Shown here piece after piece: positions 15,678-23,680 of a stretch of 64,000 nucleotides of DNA; positions within the stretch are counted from its first letter, which is position 1; each line of letters starts with the position of its first letter. The stretch covers positions 1 through 64,000 of the IMG/VR virus record IMGVR_UViG_3300042892_002114. One strand, given 5' to 3'. Made by a program: the position numbers and the translations under genes. This stretch comes from a virus. A model generated the notes under the pieces. That model saw only the letters and a program-made list of their open reading frames with translations. It searched no databases and had not been told where the DNA came from.

Positions 15678-16406
15678 TTAGGCTTCTGATGTTTCTTCTG
15701 GTTGTTTGGTCGCCATTGTTTTCATGGACGACAATAGTTCTGGAAAACCAGGAATCACTCTATATGATGCAGTTTCTTCACTGAATGCATTGATGTCTTC
15801 TGGTGTAGTAATTTTTAGTTTTTGTACCATTTCACCAGCAAGTGCATCAATTGTATTAGTCTTGAAGGCATGATCCAGAATCTTTGATATTAAAAATTGT
15901 GTACCAGCATTTGAACCAAGTTTAATATAAGAATGTTTTTTGATTTCTTTTTCCGCTTGATCTTTTTCGGCTTTGGCTTTTTCTAGTTCTGCTTTTGCCT
16001 CGGCGGCGTCAGATTGTGCTTCTTCAGAATCTTCTTCTGCACCGGCACCTTCTTCATCGCCAAGTCCTGCGGTTGGGTCAGTACCAGCGTCTTCTTTACC
16101 ACCATCGGGCGGTGCACCAGCACCTGCATCTTTACCATCTTGTTTTGCTTTTGGTTCATTGGTTGGTTCTTCATCTGCTCCTCCCAGTGGCGGTAATCCG
16201 CCAGCATCTTTTTCTTCACCGGTATCATCCGCTGGCTTCTTTTTTTCGTCTGCTTCTTTTTTCAAAGTTTTCTTTGAAACTTTTTTATTTTTCTTGGCTT
16301 CTTCAAGAATATTCCAATCAACGCCTGTCATACGACCTTGAGTAGCTTTTTGAGATATACCAGAGATAAGTTGTTTTAGAAATGGATTTGTGATTTTGTT
16401 GCTCAT
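15678..16406 (-). CDS. Hypothetical acidic, coiled-coil head-core protein
   Basis: The 242-residue product starts MSNKITNPFLKQLISGISQK. A basic patch (KKNKKVSKKTLKKEADEKKK) is followed by an acidic, Gly/Pro-rich stretch of about 90 residues. Then comes a strong coiled-coil (AKAELEKAKAEKDQAEKEIK) and a compact C-terminal part. The frame is open 20 codons further upstream, but that would run into the previous gene and the extension looks non-coding. The ATG at 16406 follows a TATTTATA box. Composition and position resemble T4 gp67/gp68-type core proteins; homology is not shown. Confidence 0.55.
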   Translation of the reverse strand: MSNKITNPFLKQLISGISQKATQGRMTGVDWNILEEAKKNKKVSKKTLKKEADEKKKPADDTGEEKDAGGLPPLGGADEEPTNEPKAKQDGKDAGAGAPPDGGKEDAGTDPTAGLGDEEGAGAEEDSEEAQSDAAEAKAELEKAKAEKDQAEKEIKKHSYIKLGSNAGTQFLISKILDHAFKTNTIDALAGEMVQKLKITTPEDINAFSEETASYRVIPGFPELLSSMKTMATKQPEETSEA

Positions 16407-16411
16407 ATTGT

Positions 16412-16419
16412 TATAAATA
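16412..16419 (-). promoter_or_regulatory. TATTTATA box, 5 bases before the ATG at 16406
   Basis: The coding strand reads ATATATATTTATAACAATATG. The box takes the place where a ribosome site would be, and no Shine-Dalgarno sequence is present. Confidence 0.4.
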
Positions 16420-16447
16420 TATATCAATTTATGTAAATTGTGTAAAA

Positions 16448-17620
16448 TTAGTTTCTTGGTTCCCAATAACGACCTTTTCCAAATATTCTTTCAGCCGCAG
16501 AAACTGCACTAGTATAGTCTCTACCAATTTTATGTTTGATTCCCCATTTGCCACTTTTGAATTGAGTCAAACCATATTGCTTTGCAATTGATTCTTTACC
16601 AGACGGAACATTGAAGAATGTAATACCAGCCATCTTTGGTTTGTTGGAGTATTGTCCTTTTTCTTCTCTGTCTTCTTTGTCATATGCAGAACTGCCAAGT
16701 TTTTCTTCTTCACCTTCTTGCATATACAATTGATCGTCTTGAATTTTTTCATGAACCAATTCATTATTTTGAGCATCCAAATCTTCAATTTCTTTATCGC
16801 TGAGTGGTGTACCATCCATATAATTTGCAGCAGAAATATAAGCATCAGAAAAATCTGGATAATCTCTACGATCAACTCCGTCAATTTCAATTGATTTTTC
16901 ATCAACTTCTTTGCCATTTAGCATAAGAGGTGTTGATTTATTTTCTTTGATTATCTTCTTGGCGATGTTGGAAAGACTGCGACCTTCATATATTGGTGCA
17001 CCAAAATTATCATATCCAATTGGTCCACCATCACCTTCATCATCTCCATCTCCATATTTCTTTTCTAAAACAGCAACGACTTTATAGAACAAATTTTCTT
17101 GTTTTTTGTTTCCCATTGAATTCCAAAATGCTTGAAGCTTTTTGTTTTTTGGATCGTTTATGACAAATTCCTCGAAATCATCATAAGATATATTTTCTGG
17201 AGAATCTACATCAGCATAGTTCATCCAATCTTCTGCTTTTTTTGCAAGAGATTTTATCAACTTGGCTTCATTACCACCAGCAGGAGCCTTGGTTGGAGTT
17301 GCCGTTTTTGATGAAAGTTTGTAATTTAATGGAGTTGGTTGGTCGTCACCATAATAATCTGGGTCTGCTTTCAGTGCTTTATTATACAAATATGTTGACA
17401 CCATATCATGTATTTCATTCTTCTGCTTGCTGCTCAACTTGTTCCAAAAATTTAGAATCTTCTTGTTATTGGAATCTTCAATTGCAGATTGTAGACCGGA
17501 AATATCAATGTCGTGTGCAGCATCAAGACCAATCACATCTTGGTACTTGGTGGCTTCTCTGGCAAGATATTGCACAATTTTCTTGATTGCTGTTTCGTTT
17601 GGTATTGTTGCTTCGTTCAT
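16448..17620 (-). CDS. Hypothetical head-region protein with internal duplication
   Basis: The family of this 390-residue protein is not recognised. The N-terminal 190 residues contain two related segments, ILNFWNKLSSKQKNEIHDMV (about 55-75) and LQAFWNSMGNKKQENLFYKV (about 160-180), so a domain seems duplicated. An acidic Gly-rich linker follows. Then comes a second leader-like helix, RSLSNIAKKIIKEN, with an I-K-E site. The C-terminus GKWGIKHKIGRDYTSAVSAA and ERIFGKGRYW is basic and aromatic. It lies directly downstream of the prohead protease gene (6 bases), suggesting a core or internal head protein that is cut during maturation. Confidence 0.5.
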   Translation of the reverse strand: MNEATIPNETAIKKIVQYLAREATKYQDVIGLDAAHDIDISGLQSAIEDSNNKKILNFWNKLSSKQKNEIHDMVSTYLYNKALKADPDYYGDDQPTPLNYKLSSKTATPTKAPAGGNEAKLIKSLAKKAEDWMNYADVDSPENISYDDFEEFVINDPKNKKLQAFWNSMGNKKQENLFYKVVAVLEKKYGDGDDEGDGGPIGYDNFGAPIYEGRSLSNIAKKIIKENKSTPLMLNGKEVDEKSIEIDGVDRRDYPDFSDAYISAANYMDGTPLSDKEIEDLDAQNNELVHEKIQDDQLYMQEGEEEKLGSSAYDKEDREEKGQYSNKPKMAGITFFNVPSGKESIAKQYGLTQFKSGKWGIKHKIGRDYTSAVSAAERIFGKGRYWEPRN

Positions 17621-17626
17621 AATTTT

Positions 17627-18253
17627 TTAACGGGTTTCTGAAAGAATATCACGAATGATATTTTCAATTTTTAGATATTTATTGATGTCTTTGCGATCTT
17701 GATTGCCGCCAATCAATTGTTTTTCACGATTGATGCCTTCGGCAAGATTCATATAAGCACCGCGTGTGCTTGGTGAAGATACAAGGTCAAAACACAATAG
17801 TTCAAAGTCATCTTGTACTTCAACAGTATTTTCATTCACATTGCGAACACTTCCCAAACCGCGACTACTAATACCAATACGAATATTGTTTCTAATCAAA
17901 TCTCTTGCAATATTACCACTTGGTGTAGTTAAAATTTCAATTGTACCAACCACAGTATCACCTTCCCAGTGACATTCTGTGACATTGTGGCATACATTCT
18001 TTAGATTGATGATACTGGATTCCGGATGATCAAGTTCACCCAGAGCGCGACGTTCTTTGATGATTTGTTGATATTTTTCAACTTCACGCTCTAATACTTC
18101 GCGTGGATATACACGACCATTATGATTCTTTTCACCGGCTTTTTGTAATGGACCTTTTAGAACCAATGGACCACCAGTATTTGCTTTTGCTTCTGTAAGC
18201 ATCTGCGGAGTGATATCAAATGGTATAAAATCTACTAATAGTTGTTTGCTCAT
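17627..18253 (-). CDS. 21: Prohead core protease, gp21-like
   Basis: Starting at the ATG at 18253 the product has 208 residues, close to T4 gp21 (212). The family is a serine protease of herpesvirus-assemblin-like fold. ALGELDHPESS gives the catalytic His76, WEGDTVVGTIEILTTPSGN is the typical strand, and RIGISSRGLG gives the catalytic Ser (129/130). NHNGRVYPREVL is the conserved substrate-cleft region. MLTEA at 19-22 is a likely self-cleavage site. It cuts after (I/L)xE in scaffold and capsid proteins during head maturation. The open frame extends 26 codons further upstream, but that part overlaps the previous gene. Confidence 0.92.
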   Translation of the reverse strand: MSKQLLVDFIPFDITPQMLTEAKANTGGPLVLKGPLQKAGEKNHNGRVYPREVLEREVEKYQQIIKERRALGELDHPESSIINLKNVCHNVTECHWEGDTVVGTIEILTTPSGNIARDLIRNNIRIGISSRGLGSVRNVNENTVEVQDDFELLCFDLVSSPSTRGAYMNLAEGINREKQLIGGNQDRKDINKYLKIENIIRDILSETR

Positions 18254-18254
18254 A

Positions 18255-18797
18255 TTATTTACTTTGTATAATGTTTCGTTTAGAAGCAATACCCATAGTT
18301 TGTGGATATTGAATACCACCAACTTGACCACGAGTCAAACTTGCTGGAGCTTGTGATTTTGCTTGAGGAGCATCATTTACTTGTATCTGTGAATCATCCA
18401 GATAATATTCATTTTCTGATTCATTGCCTTCTTTGCCAGTAAATACAATATAATATTTGTCTTTCATATAACGAACTTCAATGTTATTGACCGCGAGGCT
18501 ATATTCTTTTTCAATTTGGCCAACACTACCTTTGGATGCTTTTACAATTACATTCTTTTTTAGAAATGATTTCTTTAGTTCATCGGCCAGTTTTTTTACA
18601 GCAGCATCTTCTTGTTTTTCCAATTCTGTCTTGAAGTTTTTGAACATATTAGAAATATCAATCATTTTGGCATTTGGTGTAGCAGGAGGCGTGACTGCAT
18701 TTGGCGCACGGCCCGGTGACATAGCACCCGCAGCAGATGGATTGTTGCCCCATGTGTCTTCTTTCAAAATCTTTTTAGCAATGTCTGTTAGATTCAT
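18255..18797 (-). CDS. Hypothetical head-operon protein with capsid-targeting-like leader
   Basis: From the ATG at 18797 the product has 180 residues and starts MNLTDIAKKILKEDTWGNNP, with an L-K-E/D site at 11-13 closing an amphipathic helix. A Pro/Ala linker follows, then a helical region (NMFKNFKTELEKQEDAAVKK) and a small beta-rich part (IEVRYMKDKYYIVFTGKEGN). The fold is unknown to me. Its stop lies one base before the protease start, so the two are probably coupled. The longer upstream frame overlaps the next gene and is rejected. It may be an internal or core protein. Confidence 0.5.
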   Translation of the reverse strand: MNLTDIAKKILKEDTWGNNPSAAGAMSPGRAPNAVTPPATPNAKMIDISNMFKNFKTELEKQEDAAVKKLADELKKSFLKKNVIVKASKGSVGQIEKEYSLAVNNIEVRYMKDKYYIVFTGKEGNESENEYYLDDSQIQVNDAPQAKSQAPASLTRGQVGGIQYPQTMGIASKRNIIQSK

Positions 18798-18802
18798 AAA
18801 TT

Positions 18803-19294
18803 TTATTTTTTTCCCATTCTGTTGATTCTTTTGGCAATTTCTTTCAATCGACCATGAATTTCTTTCATGTCTGGTTGAGTACGTGCCCACAAACTTTCTG
18901 TTTTTACATTTGTTTCGGTTTTTAGTCTCTCACAGATGTTTAGTAGATATTCAACTTCACCAAGCATCTTCTTTGCTTGATTGATGCCATATGAAATTTT
19001 GGCATGATTTTTCATCATATCACTATCTTTAAAATTACGATAGCGGCTGCGACCTTCCATAATACCAATATCACGACGTAGTGTTAGTGTTTCACCTTCA
19101 CCAACTGTTGTATCATCTGTGTCTTCTTTGCCTACAACTTTGCCACCTGGCATACTACGTTCTGCTGATTTCTTTTTGCTTTTATGGCCACGAAATGCTG
19201 CTGGTGTTTGATAACCAGCAACAGCACCCGTTGCTGTCATTTCTTCAATGACTTCTTCAACAAGCTCGCGAAGTATTTCTTTGGTGTCTTTCAT
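18803..19294 (-). CDS. Hypothetical head-operon protein with the 'TATGAVAGYxTP' motif
   Basis: The 163-residue product begins MKDTKEILRELVEEVIEEMT, an acidic amphipathic helix holding L-R-E, L-V-E and I-E-E sites. TATGAVAGYQTPAAFRGHKS follows. I recall this kind of segment from several small proteins of marine T4-like phages, where it follows a leader helix. The second half is helical and basic (MKEIHGRLKEIAKRINRMGK). Function is unknown. It lies between the 99-residue and 180-residue genes with 3-5 base gaps. Confidence 0.55.
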   Translation of the reverse strand: MKDTKEILRELVEEVIEEMTATGAVAGYQTPAAFRGHKSKKKSAERSMPGGKVVGKEDTDDTTVGEGETLTLRRDIGIMEGRSRYRNFKDSDMMKNHAKISYGINQAKKMLGEVEYLLNICERLKTETNVKTESLWARTQPDMKEIHGRLKEIAKRINRMGKK

Positions 19295-19297
19295 ATT

Positions 19298-19597
19298 TTA
19301 TTTTCCAATATATCCAACAAATGCATGATCTGATGGAGCATTGTTTACAATATACCAAGCTGCTGTGTCTGAAACCTCGGTTCCCATATCTCTAACATCT
19401 TCTCCTTGCATTAATGTTGCTTTTGTCCAATTGTTTGCTACTGATATATCACAACGATTTGCAACAAGTTTATATGGATTCATACTATACAACTCTTTAG
19501 AATCAACAAAATAAATGTATTTTCCAACAACCTTTTGTGGTTGTGTGGCTTCATTTATTGTTTCTCTGATTAGTTGTTTTAGTTCTGACTTTGTCAT
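19298..19597 (-). CDS. Hypothetical small head-operon protein with leader
   Basis: The 99-residue product starts MTKSELKQLIRETINEATQP. I-R-E/T at residues 10-12 and I-N-E/A at 14-16 both fit the T4 prohead-protease consensus; the latter has the classic Ala after the cut. The remainder (VVGKYIYFVDSKELYSMNPY, then AWYIVNNAPSDHAFVGYIGK) looks like a small beta-sheet domain. It may be an internal head protein. No known family is recognised. Confidence 0.5.
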   Translation of the reverse strand: MTKSELKQLIRETINEATQPQKVVGKYIYFVDSKELYSMNPYKLVANRCDISVANNWTKATLMQGEDVRDMGTEVSDTAAWYIVNNAPSDHAFVGYIGK

Positions 19598-19601
19598 ATG
19601 T

Positions 19602-20477
19602 TTATTTTAGGTTTTTAAGTTCTTTGATCAGTTCATAACTCAACATGAGTGCCATGATTTGATTTTCTTTGACCAAGGTACCCTTGGTAATTTTGTCCAA
19701 TTGATTCAATGTTTCATCAAGTTTGATGCGAACAACATCATTGTTTACATGCGATTTGAGTTCATTGATTTCTTTGCGAACCAAAGGAACTTCATTATTG
19801 ATATATTGGCGCAGCGAGTTTGTGTTGCTGATATTATTGATATATTCACGAATAAGTACCTTTTGCTTGTCGTCCAATCCTTTATACTTTTCATTGAACG
19901 AATCAACAAGCAACTTATAAGCAAGCAAACGAACATCTTCATTTTGTTGTTGATATATTTTGACCAAATCTTTCTTTTCATCTTCACTGACCAACCGAGT
20001 TGGTGTTTTGGCAGCAGCAATGCTTTCTACTATACATGTACGGGCCTTAAAAATTTCGCGAGGATCGCATTCAACCGAATTTACACTTTCTTCAAATACT
20101 TTATAAATACTGGCAAGAAGCTTATAGTTTGAAATACTACCTTTGAGAAAATCATCCAATGGATAGTTTTCGCGAATTTCTTTGATTAAATTATACTTCT
20201 GTAGATTTAATGCGCGTTCATCCAATTTTTTGCGAGTGCGAATAATTTGTTCAAGCAATCTATCAGCGGAAGTTTGATCCTTGGTCTTATCTTCCATGAT
20301 TATGCGATATAATCTATTTTCTCGACCGAGTTCAGTAGATTCTGAAAAATAATCACGCAATATTGCGTTGGCTTTTGAATCCCCCTGACCGTTAAGAATG
20401 TCGGCGGTCACTTGGCGTACCAACAGTTCAAATAGTATTCCAGCATTCTTATACTTAGAGTGTTTCAGCTTCTTCAT
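19602..20477 (-). CDS. Conserved hypothetical head-operon protein
   Basis: The 291-residue protein opens with MKKLKHSKYKNAGILFELLV and RQVTADILNG, an N-terminus I have seen in conserved unknown proteins beside the portal gene of marine T4-like phages. It is all helical and charged, e.g. LLEQIIRTRKKLDERALNLQ. The order portal, this gene, small proteins, protease corresponds to the T4 positions of core genes 67 and 68, so it may be a prohead core component. That is based on position only. A TATTTATA box precedes it at 14 bases. Confidence 0.6.
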   Translation of the reverse strand: MKKLKHSKYKNAGILFELLVRQVTADILNGQGDSKANAILRDYFSESTELGRENRLYRIIMEDKTKDQTSADRLLEQIIRTRKKLDERALNLQKYNLIKEIRENYPLDDFLKGSISNYKLLASIYKVFEESVNSVECDPREIFKARTCIVESIAAAKTPTRLVSEDEKKDLVKIYQQQNEDVRLLAYKLLVDSFNEKYKGLDDKQKVLIREYINNISNTNSLRQYINNEVPLVRKEINELKSHVNNDVVRIKLDETLNQLDKITKGTLVKENQIMALMLSYELIKELKNLK

Positions 20478-20491
20478 ACAGTTTTATTATT

Positions 20492-20499
20492 TATAAATA
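20492..20499 (-). promoter_or_regulatory. TATTTATA box in a self-complementary TATTTATAAATA
   Basis: The coding strand reads CATATTTATAAATAATAAAACTGTATG. The box overlaps a T4-orientation TATAAATA (plus-strand 20488-20495), so this site alone fits both readings. It stands between the portal gene and the 291-residue gene. Confidence 0.4.
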
Positions 20500-20526
20500 T
20501 GTGTGTGGGTGATAAAAACTCATATT

Positions 20527-23500
20527 TTAGAGTGGTTTATCATCATCAATTAGATTAGACTCATCCATAATGGATTTTTCTTCGGTTATTATTTTCTTAT
20601 TTTTATTATTATACTTGTCCATCAATGACTTTTTTATACTTTTAAGATCTTCGTCCATGCTACCCAATGGGGAACCTCTGTATATATGAGTCGTTCTGCG
20701 GTCTGACTTGGACTTTTCTTTATTTTGTCCGTTGCCAAGAATATCTTCTCCGCGTGTTTTTGTGAATGTATCGCTATATTCTTCTTTTTTGCCGTCTTGA
20801 CTTGGACGAATGCCGCGCTCTCTTTCTTTGCGAGTTTCTTCATCAAGAACTGGCTCATTTGCGTTCTTTTCTTCTTCCAACGGTGGCAAACCACCGGCTT
20901 CACCACCACCACCAGCGTCTTCGCCACCGCCACCAAGGTCTGGTAGACCGCCAGCATCTCCACCACCGCCACCCATGTCTCCACCACCACCACCACCGGA
21001 TTCACCACCAGCTTCACCACCACCGGTGGTCAGAGCGGGATCACTGCCTTCGTCGGTAATTTGTTGAATTCTCCAACCTTCTTTTTTGTCTTTTATGACT
21101 TCTTGTTGCAGATCTTCAACATCATCGCCGGACATATTGAATATATTATTATATAGCCACTTCTTGCTAAACATATTGCTCTCCATCATATCGGCAGCAA
21201 GATTTACTTTATTCTGCCAAATTTCCAACTTTTCTTGTTCAAAGATGGTAGAAGGATTGCTCAATTCCAACTCAAAATCAACCAACGACGCATCTTGATA
21301 TCCTTGTACATACAAATGAACAATAGCAATCTTGGTCAGTTCAGAAACAAGAATACGTTGAATACGACCAATGGTACGAGCAAAACGAACATCTTCTGCT
21401 GCCAATGTAGCCTTGCCAGAAATACTTTCATCATAACCCAAGAATGCTTTTGGAATCTTGAGTGCTGCCATCATTTTATTACGAACATATTCCAAGTCAT
21501 CAATACCAGTAAATTCCATACCAGGTAATGTATCAATCTTTGTGCCACTGTCTCCACCACGAACTGGTAGATAAAAATCTTCAACCATATTATTCAAGTT
21601 GAAACGAAGGTTATAATCACCAGTCTTTTCATCAATATATGGCACTTTTTTAACTTGAGTGATAATCTTTTGCATGGCGGCATCAACTTCACTTGGTGCA
21701 ATATTACCAACATCAATAGAGAAAATACGCTTTTCCGGAGCCTTCATGATACGATGGATCAACATGGCATCTTCCATAAGGCTCAATTGCTTCCATACAC
21801 GACGTGCTGGTTCAATCATGCTCTTGCCATATGGTAAGAAATTGCTATCACTCAACAATCTAAAATGAGCAATTTCAAAGTTTTCATATTCCATACCACC
21901 ACCCATACCATCATGCTGATATTTGACATAGTTAAGATTTTTTGGATCACTACCTTCAACACGAGTCAATTCATATGGACTGATTGGATGCACCAAGTGA
22001 ATGCCATATTCTGGTGATATTTCCAATCTCAAGAAAAAATCACCATATTTACAATTCTTTACAAATACTCCACTGTTTGGCATGATTGAACCATTGGCAT
22101 CTCTTCCACATACTGCAAAATTATGCCTATCATCTTCTCCATTTGGACCAACCACGGTCATGCAATATACGTCGGCGGTTTCATTAACAACTTCAATCCG
22201 AGCAACTTTGTGATTGGACACCACAAATGAATCCATATTTTCTTTTTGAATTCTTCGAAATTCTCTGTTATTAAGAGAAGACCACTCGGAAATAAATTTT
22301 GGATTATTTTTTAAAGATTGATATGCCGCTTGCATGGAGATTGGAGAACCCCCATTAAACTTTACTTCATTGTATATATCCAACATTTTACTTGACCATT
22401 TTACTTTCATTCGAAACTTTGCCATATCAGACCGAACTGGATCTTTCCACATTTCTGTTTTATTCTTTGCCCTGACACTATTGTGAGATTGATGAAGGTC
22501 GGAAGAATTGTATTTAATAAAATCCAGTACCGGTTTTCCTTTCATTTCTTTACTCAATCGCTCGCGTCTAGAACTTGAACGAAGATACTTGTCTATACCC
22601 ATCAAACGTTTTTTTGTCACTTCCGGTGAGTGTAGAATTTTTTTACAATGGTCCGCGTGCAATTGGCGATGTGCAAAGAATTCCATTGGTTCTAAATTTG
22701 GCGGAGTATTGTCGTATTTGTTAAAATTCTTGTGGTGCAAAATTCTATTTTCCTTGTCAGTTTCTATTCCAGACGATTTAGCCACCAACCGATGTGTGTA
22801 GTCATATTTATCGGTTTCTGGATTATATATCATCTCATACTCGTTCATTCCTCCTTTTTTTGGACTCAACTTGCGATAAAATGGCATCAAACTGTCATTT
22901 TCTAACAACTCATCTGCTCTCTTGGTAGTTCCGTTGCGAAGTATGAATGGATGTTCTGGCGCGGTTTCTATTACCGAGCCATCATCAAGTGTCACTTTTA
23001 CAATTTTGTTTGATGTATAATTTTTGTTACACCACACAACTTTACCAGGAACAATCTTTTTAGTATCATCTTGTACAGAATAAACCCAAATTTCCTCACC
23101 GGCGTTTAATCGGTTTGATAGCGACTCTATAGTAATAATCTCACCCGATAGGATTGGAATTGGGGAATCGTATTTGACTGGCATGTTTCTGGTCCAACTC
23201 CACATATTGAACTCAACATTTAAAATATCATAAAACAAATTGTTGAGAATTTTTTTGATGTTTTCATTCTTTGAGCGAATTGTAAGAACATTTCCAAATT
23301 CTGAAGGAACAAGGCACTCATCTGAGTAAATATCCAATGCAGATGCAATGATTGGGTCCATGTCCATTACATCATAATCTCTAAACAATTCTAAACGACT
23401 TGCTTGATATGCCATAGACATATCGCGATTATGCAAGTTGTATGTACTGCTTCTTAATCTATTGAAACGATCACGCAAACTATTTCTGTCTGTTGCGTAT

Positions 23501-23613
23501 TGAATTTCATCTGTGTCTATAACTTTTATCTTTTTTCCGCCAACATGACGCACGAGCACGTCCGTTGAGAACATCTTCTTTAGTCTTGTGAATATATCTT
23601 TTTGTTCTGCCAT
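20527..23613 (-). CDS. 20: Portal vertex protein, gp20-like, interrupted in frame by an intein
   Basis: The full product has 1028 residues; removing the intein (145-520) leaves 652. The N-extein ends LNVEFNMWSWTRNM and the C-extein begins CKYGDFFLRLEISPEYGIHL, the normal continuous sequence of this portal family. PISPYELTRVEGSDPKNLNY, PARRVWKQLSLMEDAMLIHR and PGMEFTGIDDLEYVRNKMMA are typical portal core segments. The portal is the dodecameric ring through which DNA is packaged and the head-to-neck joining site. The C-terminus adds about 150 residues beyond T4 gp20 (524), with a Gly-rich linker and a charged tail. The gene sits between terminase and head-core genes in T4 order. Confidence 0.93.
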   Translation of the reverse strand: MAEQKDIFTRLKKMFSTDVLVRHVGGKKIKVIDTDEIQYATDRNSLRDRFNRLRSSTYNLHNRDMSMAYQASRLELFRDYDVMDMDPIIASALDIYSDECLVPSEFGNVLTIRSKNENIKKILNNLFYDILNVEFNMWSWTRNMPVKYDSPIPILSGEIITIESLSNRLNAGEEIWVYSVQDDTKKIVPGKVVWCNKNYTSNKIVKVTLDDGSVIETAPEHPFILRNGTTKRADELLENDSLMPFYRKLSPKKGGMNEYEMIYNPETDKYDYTHRLVAKSSGIETDKENRILHHKNFNKYDNTPPNLEPMEFFAHRQLHADHCKKILHSPEVTKKRLMGIDKYLRSSSRRERLSKEMKGKPVLDFIKYNSSDLHQSHNSVRAKNKTEMWKDPVRSDMAKFRMKVKWSSKMLDIYNEVKFNGGSPISMQAAYQSLKNNPKFISEWSSLNNREFRRIQKENMDSFVVSNHKVARIEVVNETADVYCMTVVGPNGEDDRHNFAVCGRDANGSIMPNSGVFVKNCKYGDFFLRLEISPEYGIHLVHPISPYELTRVEGSDPKNLNYVKYQHDGMGGGMEYENFEIAHFRLLSDSNFLPYGKSMIEPARRVWKQLSLMEDAMLIHRIMKAPEKRIFSIDVGNIAPSEVDAAMQKIITQVKKVPYIDEKTGDYNLRFNLNNMVEDFYLPVRGGDSGTKIDTLPGMEFTGIDDLEYVRNKMMAALKIPKAFLGYDESISGKATLAAEDVRFARTIGRIQRILVSELTKIAIVHLYVQGYQDASLVDFELELSNPSTIFEQEKLEIWQNKVNLAADMMESNMFSKKWLYNNIFNMSGDDVEDLQQEVIKDKKEGWRIQQITDEGSDPALTTGGGEAGGESGGGGGGDMGGGGGDAGGLPDLGGGGEDAGGGGEAGGLPPLEEEKNANEPVLDEETRKERERGIRPSQDGKKEEYSDTFTKTRGEDILGNGQNKEKSKSDRRTTHIYRGSPLGSMDEDLKSIKKSLMDKYNNKNKKIITEEKSIMDESNLIDDDKPL
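22054..23181 (-). mobile_element. Intein with HNH homing endonuclease, in the portal gene
   Basis: The 376-residue insert (portal residues 145-520) begins with Pro145, with a block-A-like DSPIPILSGE at 149-158. Block B is GSVIETAPEHPF, with His221. An HNH nuclease follows: ILHHKNFNKYDN (291-302), Asn306, and HRQLH (315-319). Block F is DVYCMTV (481-487), then HNF at 497-499. Block G is GVFVKN with terminal Asn520, and Cys521 is the +1 residue. Position 1 is Pro, not Cys or Ser, and block F position 4 is Cys484. This suggests a splicing route starting at the block-F Cys, as in class 3 inteins. The penultimate residue is Lys, not His. Splicing itself is inferred. Confidence 0.92.
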
Positions 23614-23641
23614 AAGTATGTATATATATGAGCGTCTATTC

Positions 23642-23649
23642 TATAAATA
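23642..23649 (-). promoter_or_regulatory. TATTTATA box before the portal gene
   Basis: The coding strand reads GTATATATTTATAGAATAG and the box ends 28 bases before the portal ATG, in the 67-base gap after the terminase gene. Confidence 0.4.
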
Positions 23650-23680
23650 TATACTCATGATATTTTTATAAGATATATCA

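Noticed and set aside
16407-16466. Upstream extension of the acidic core protein
   Set aside because: It would overlap the preceding gene by 19 bases, cross a TATTTATA box, and adds residues unlike a leader. The ATG at 16406 gives a clean start.
18254-18331. Upstream extension of the prohead protease
   Set aside because: The extra 26 residues overlap the previous gene in another frame, and the shorter form matches the family length.
18798-18890. Upstream extension of the 180-residue head protein
   Set aside because: It overlaps the 163-residue gene, while the internal ATG gives the leader MNLTDIAKKILKE seen in sister proteins.
13647-21067. Plus-strand frames opposite the gp22, acidic-core and portal genes, rich in Ser/Pro or His/Arg
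   Set aside because: They are antisense to Glu/Asp/Gly-rich coding sequence, whose complement is naturally free of stops.
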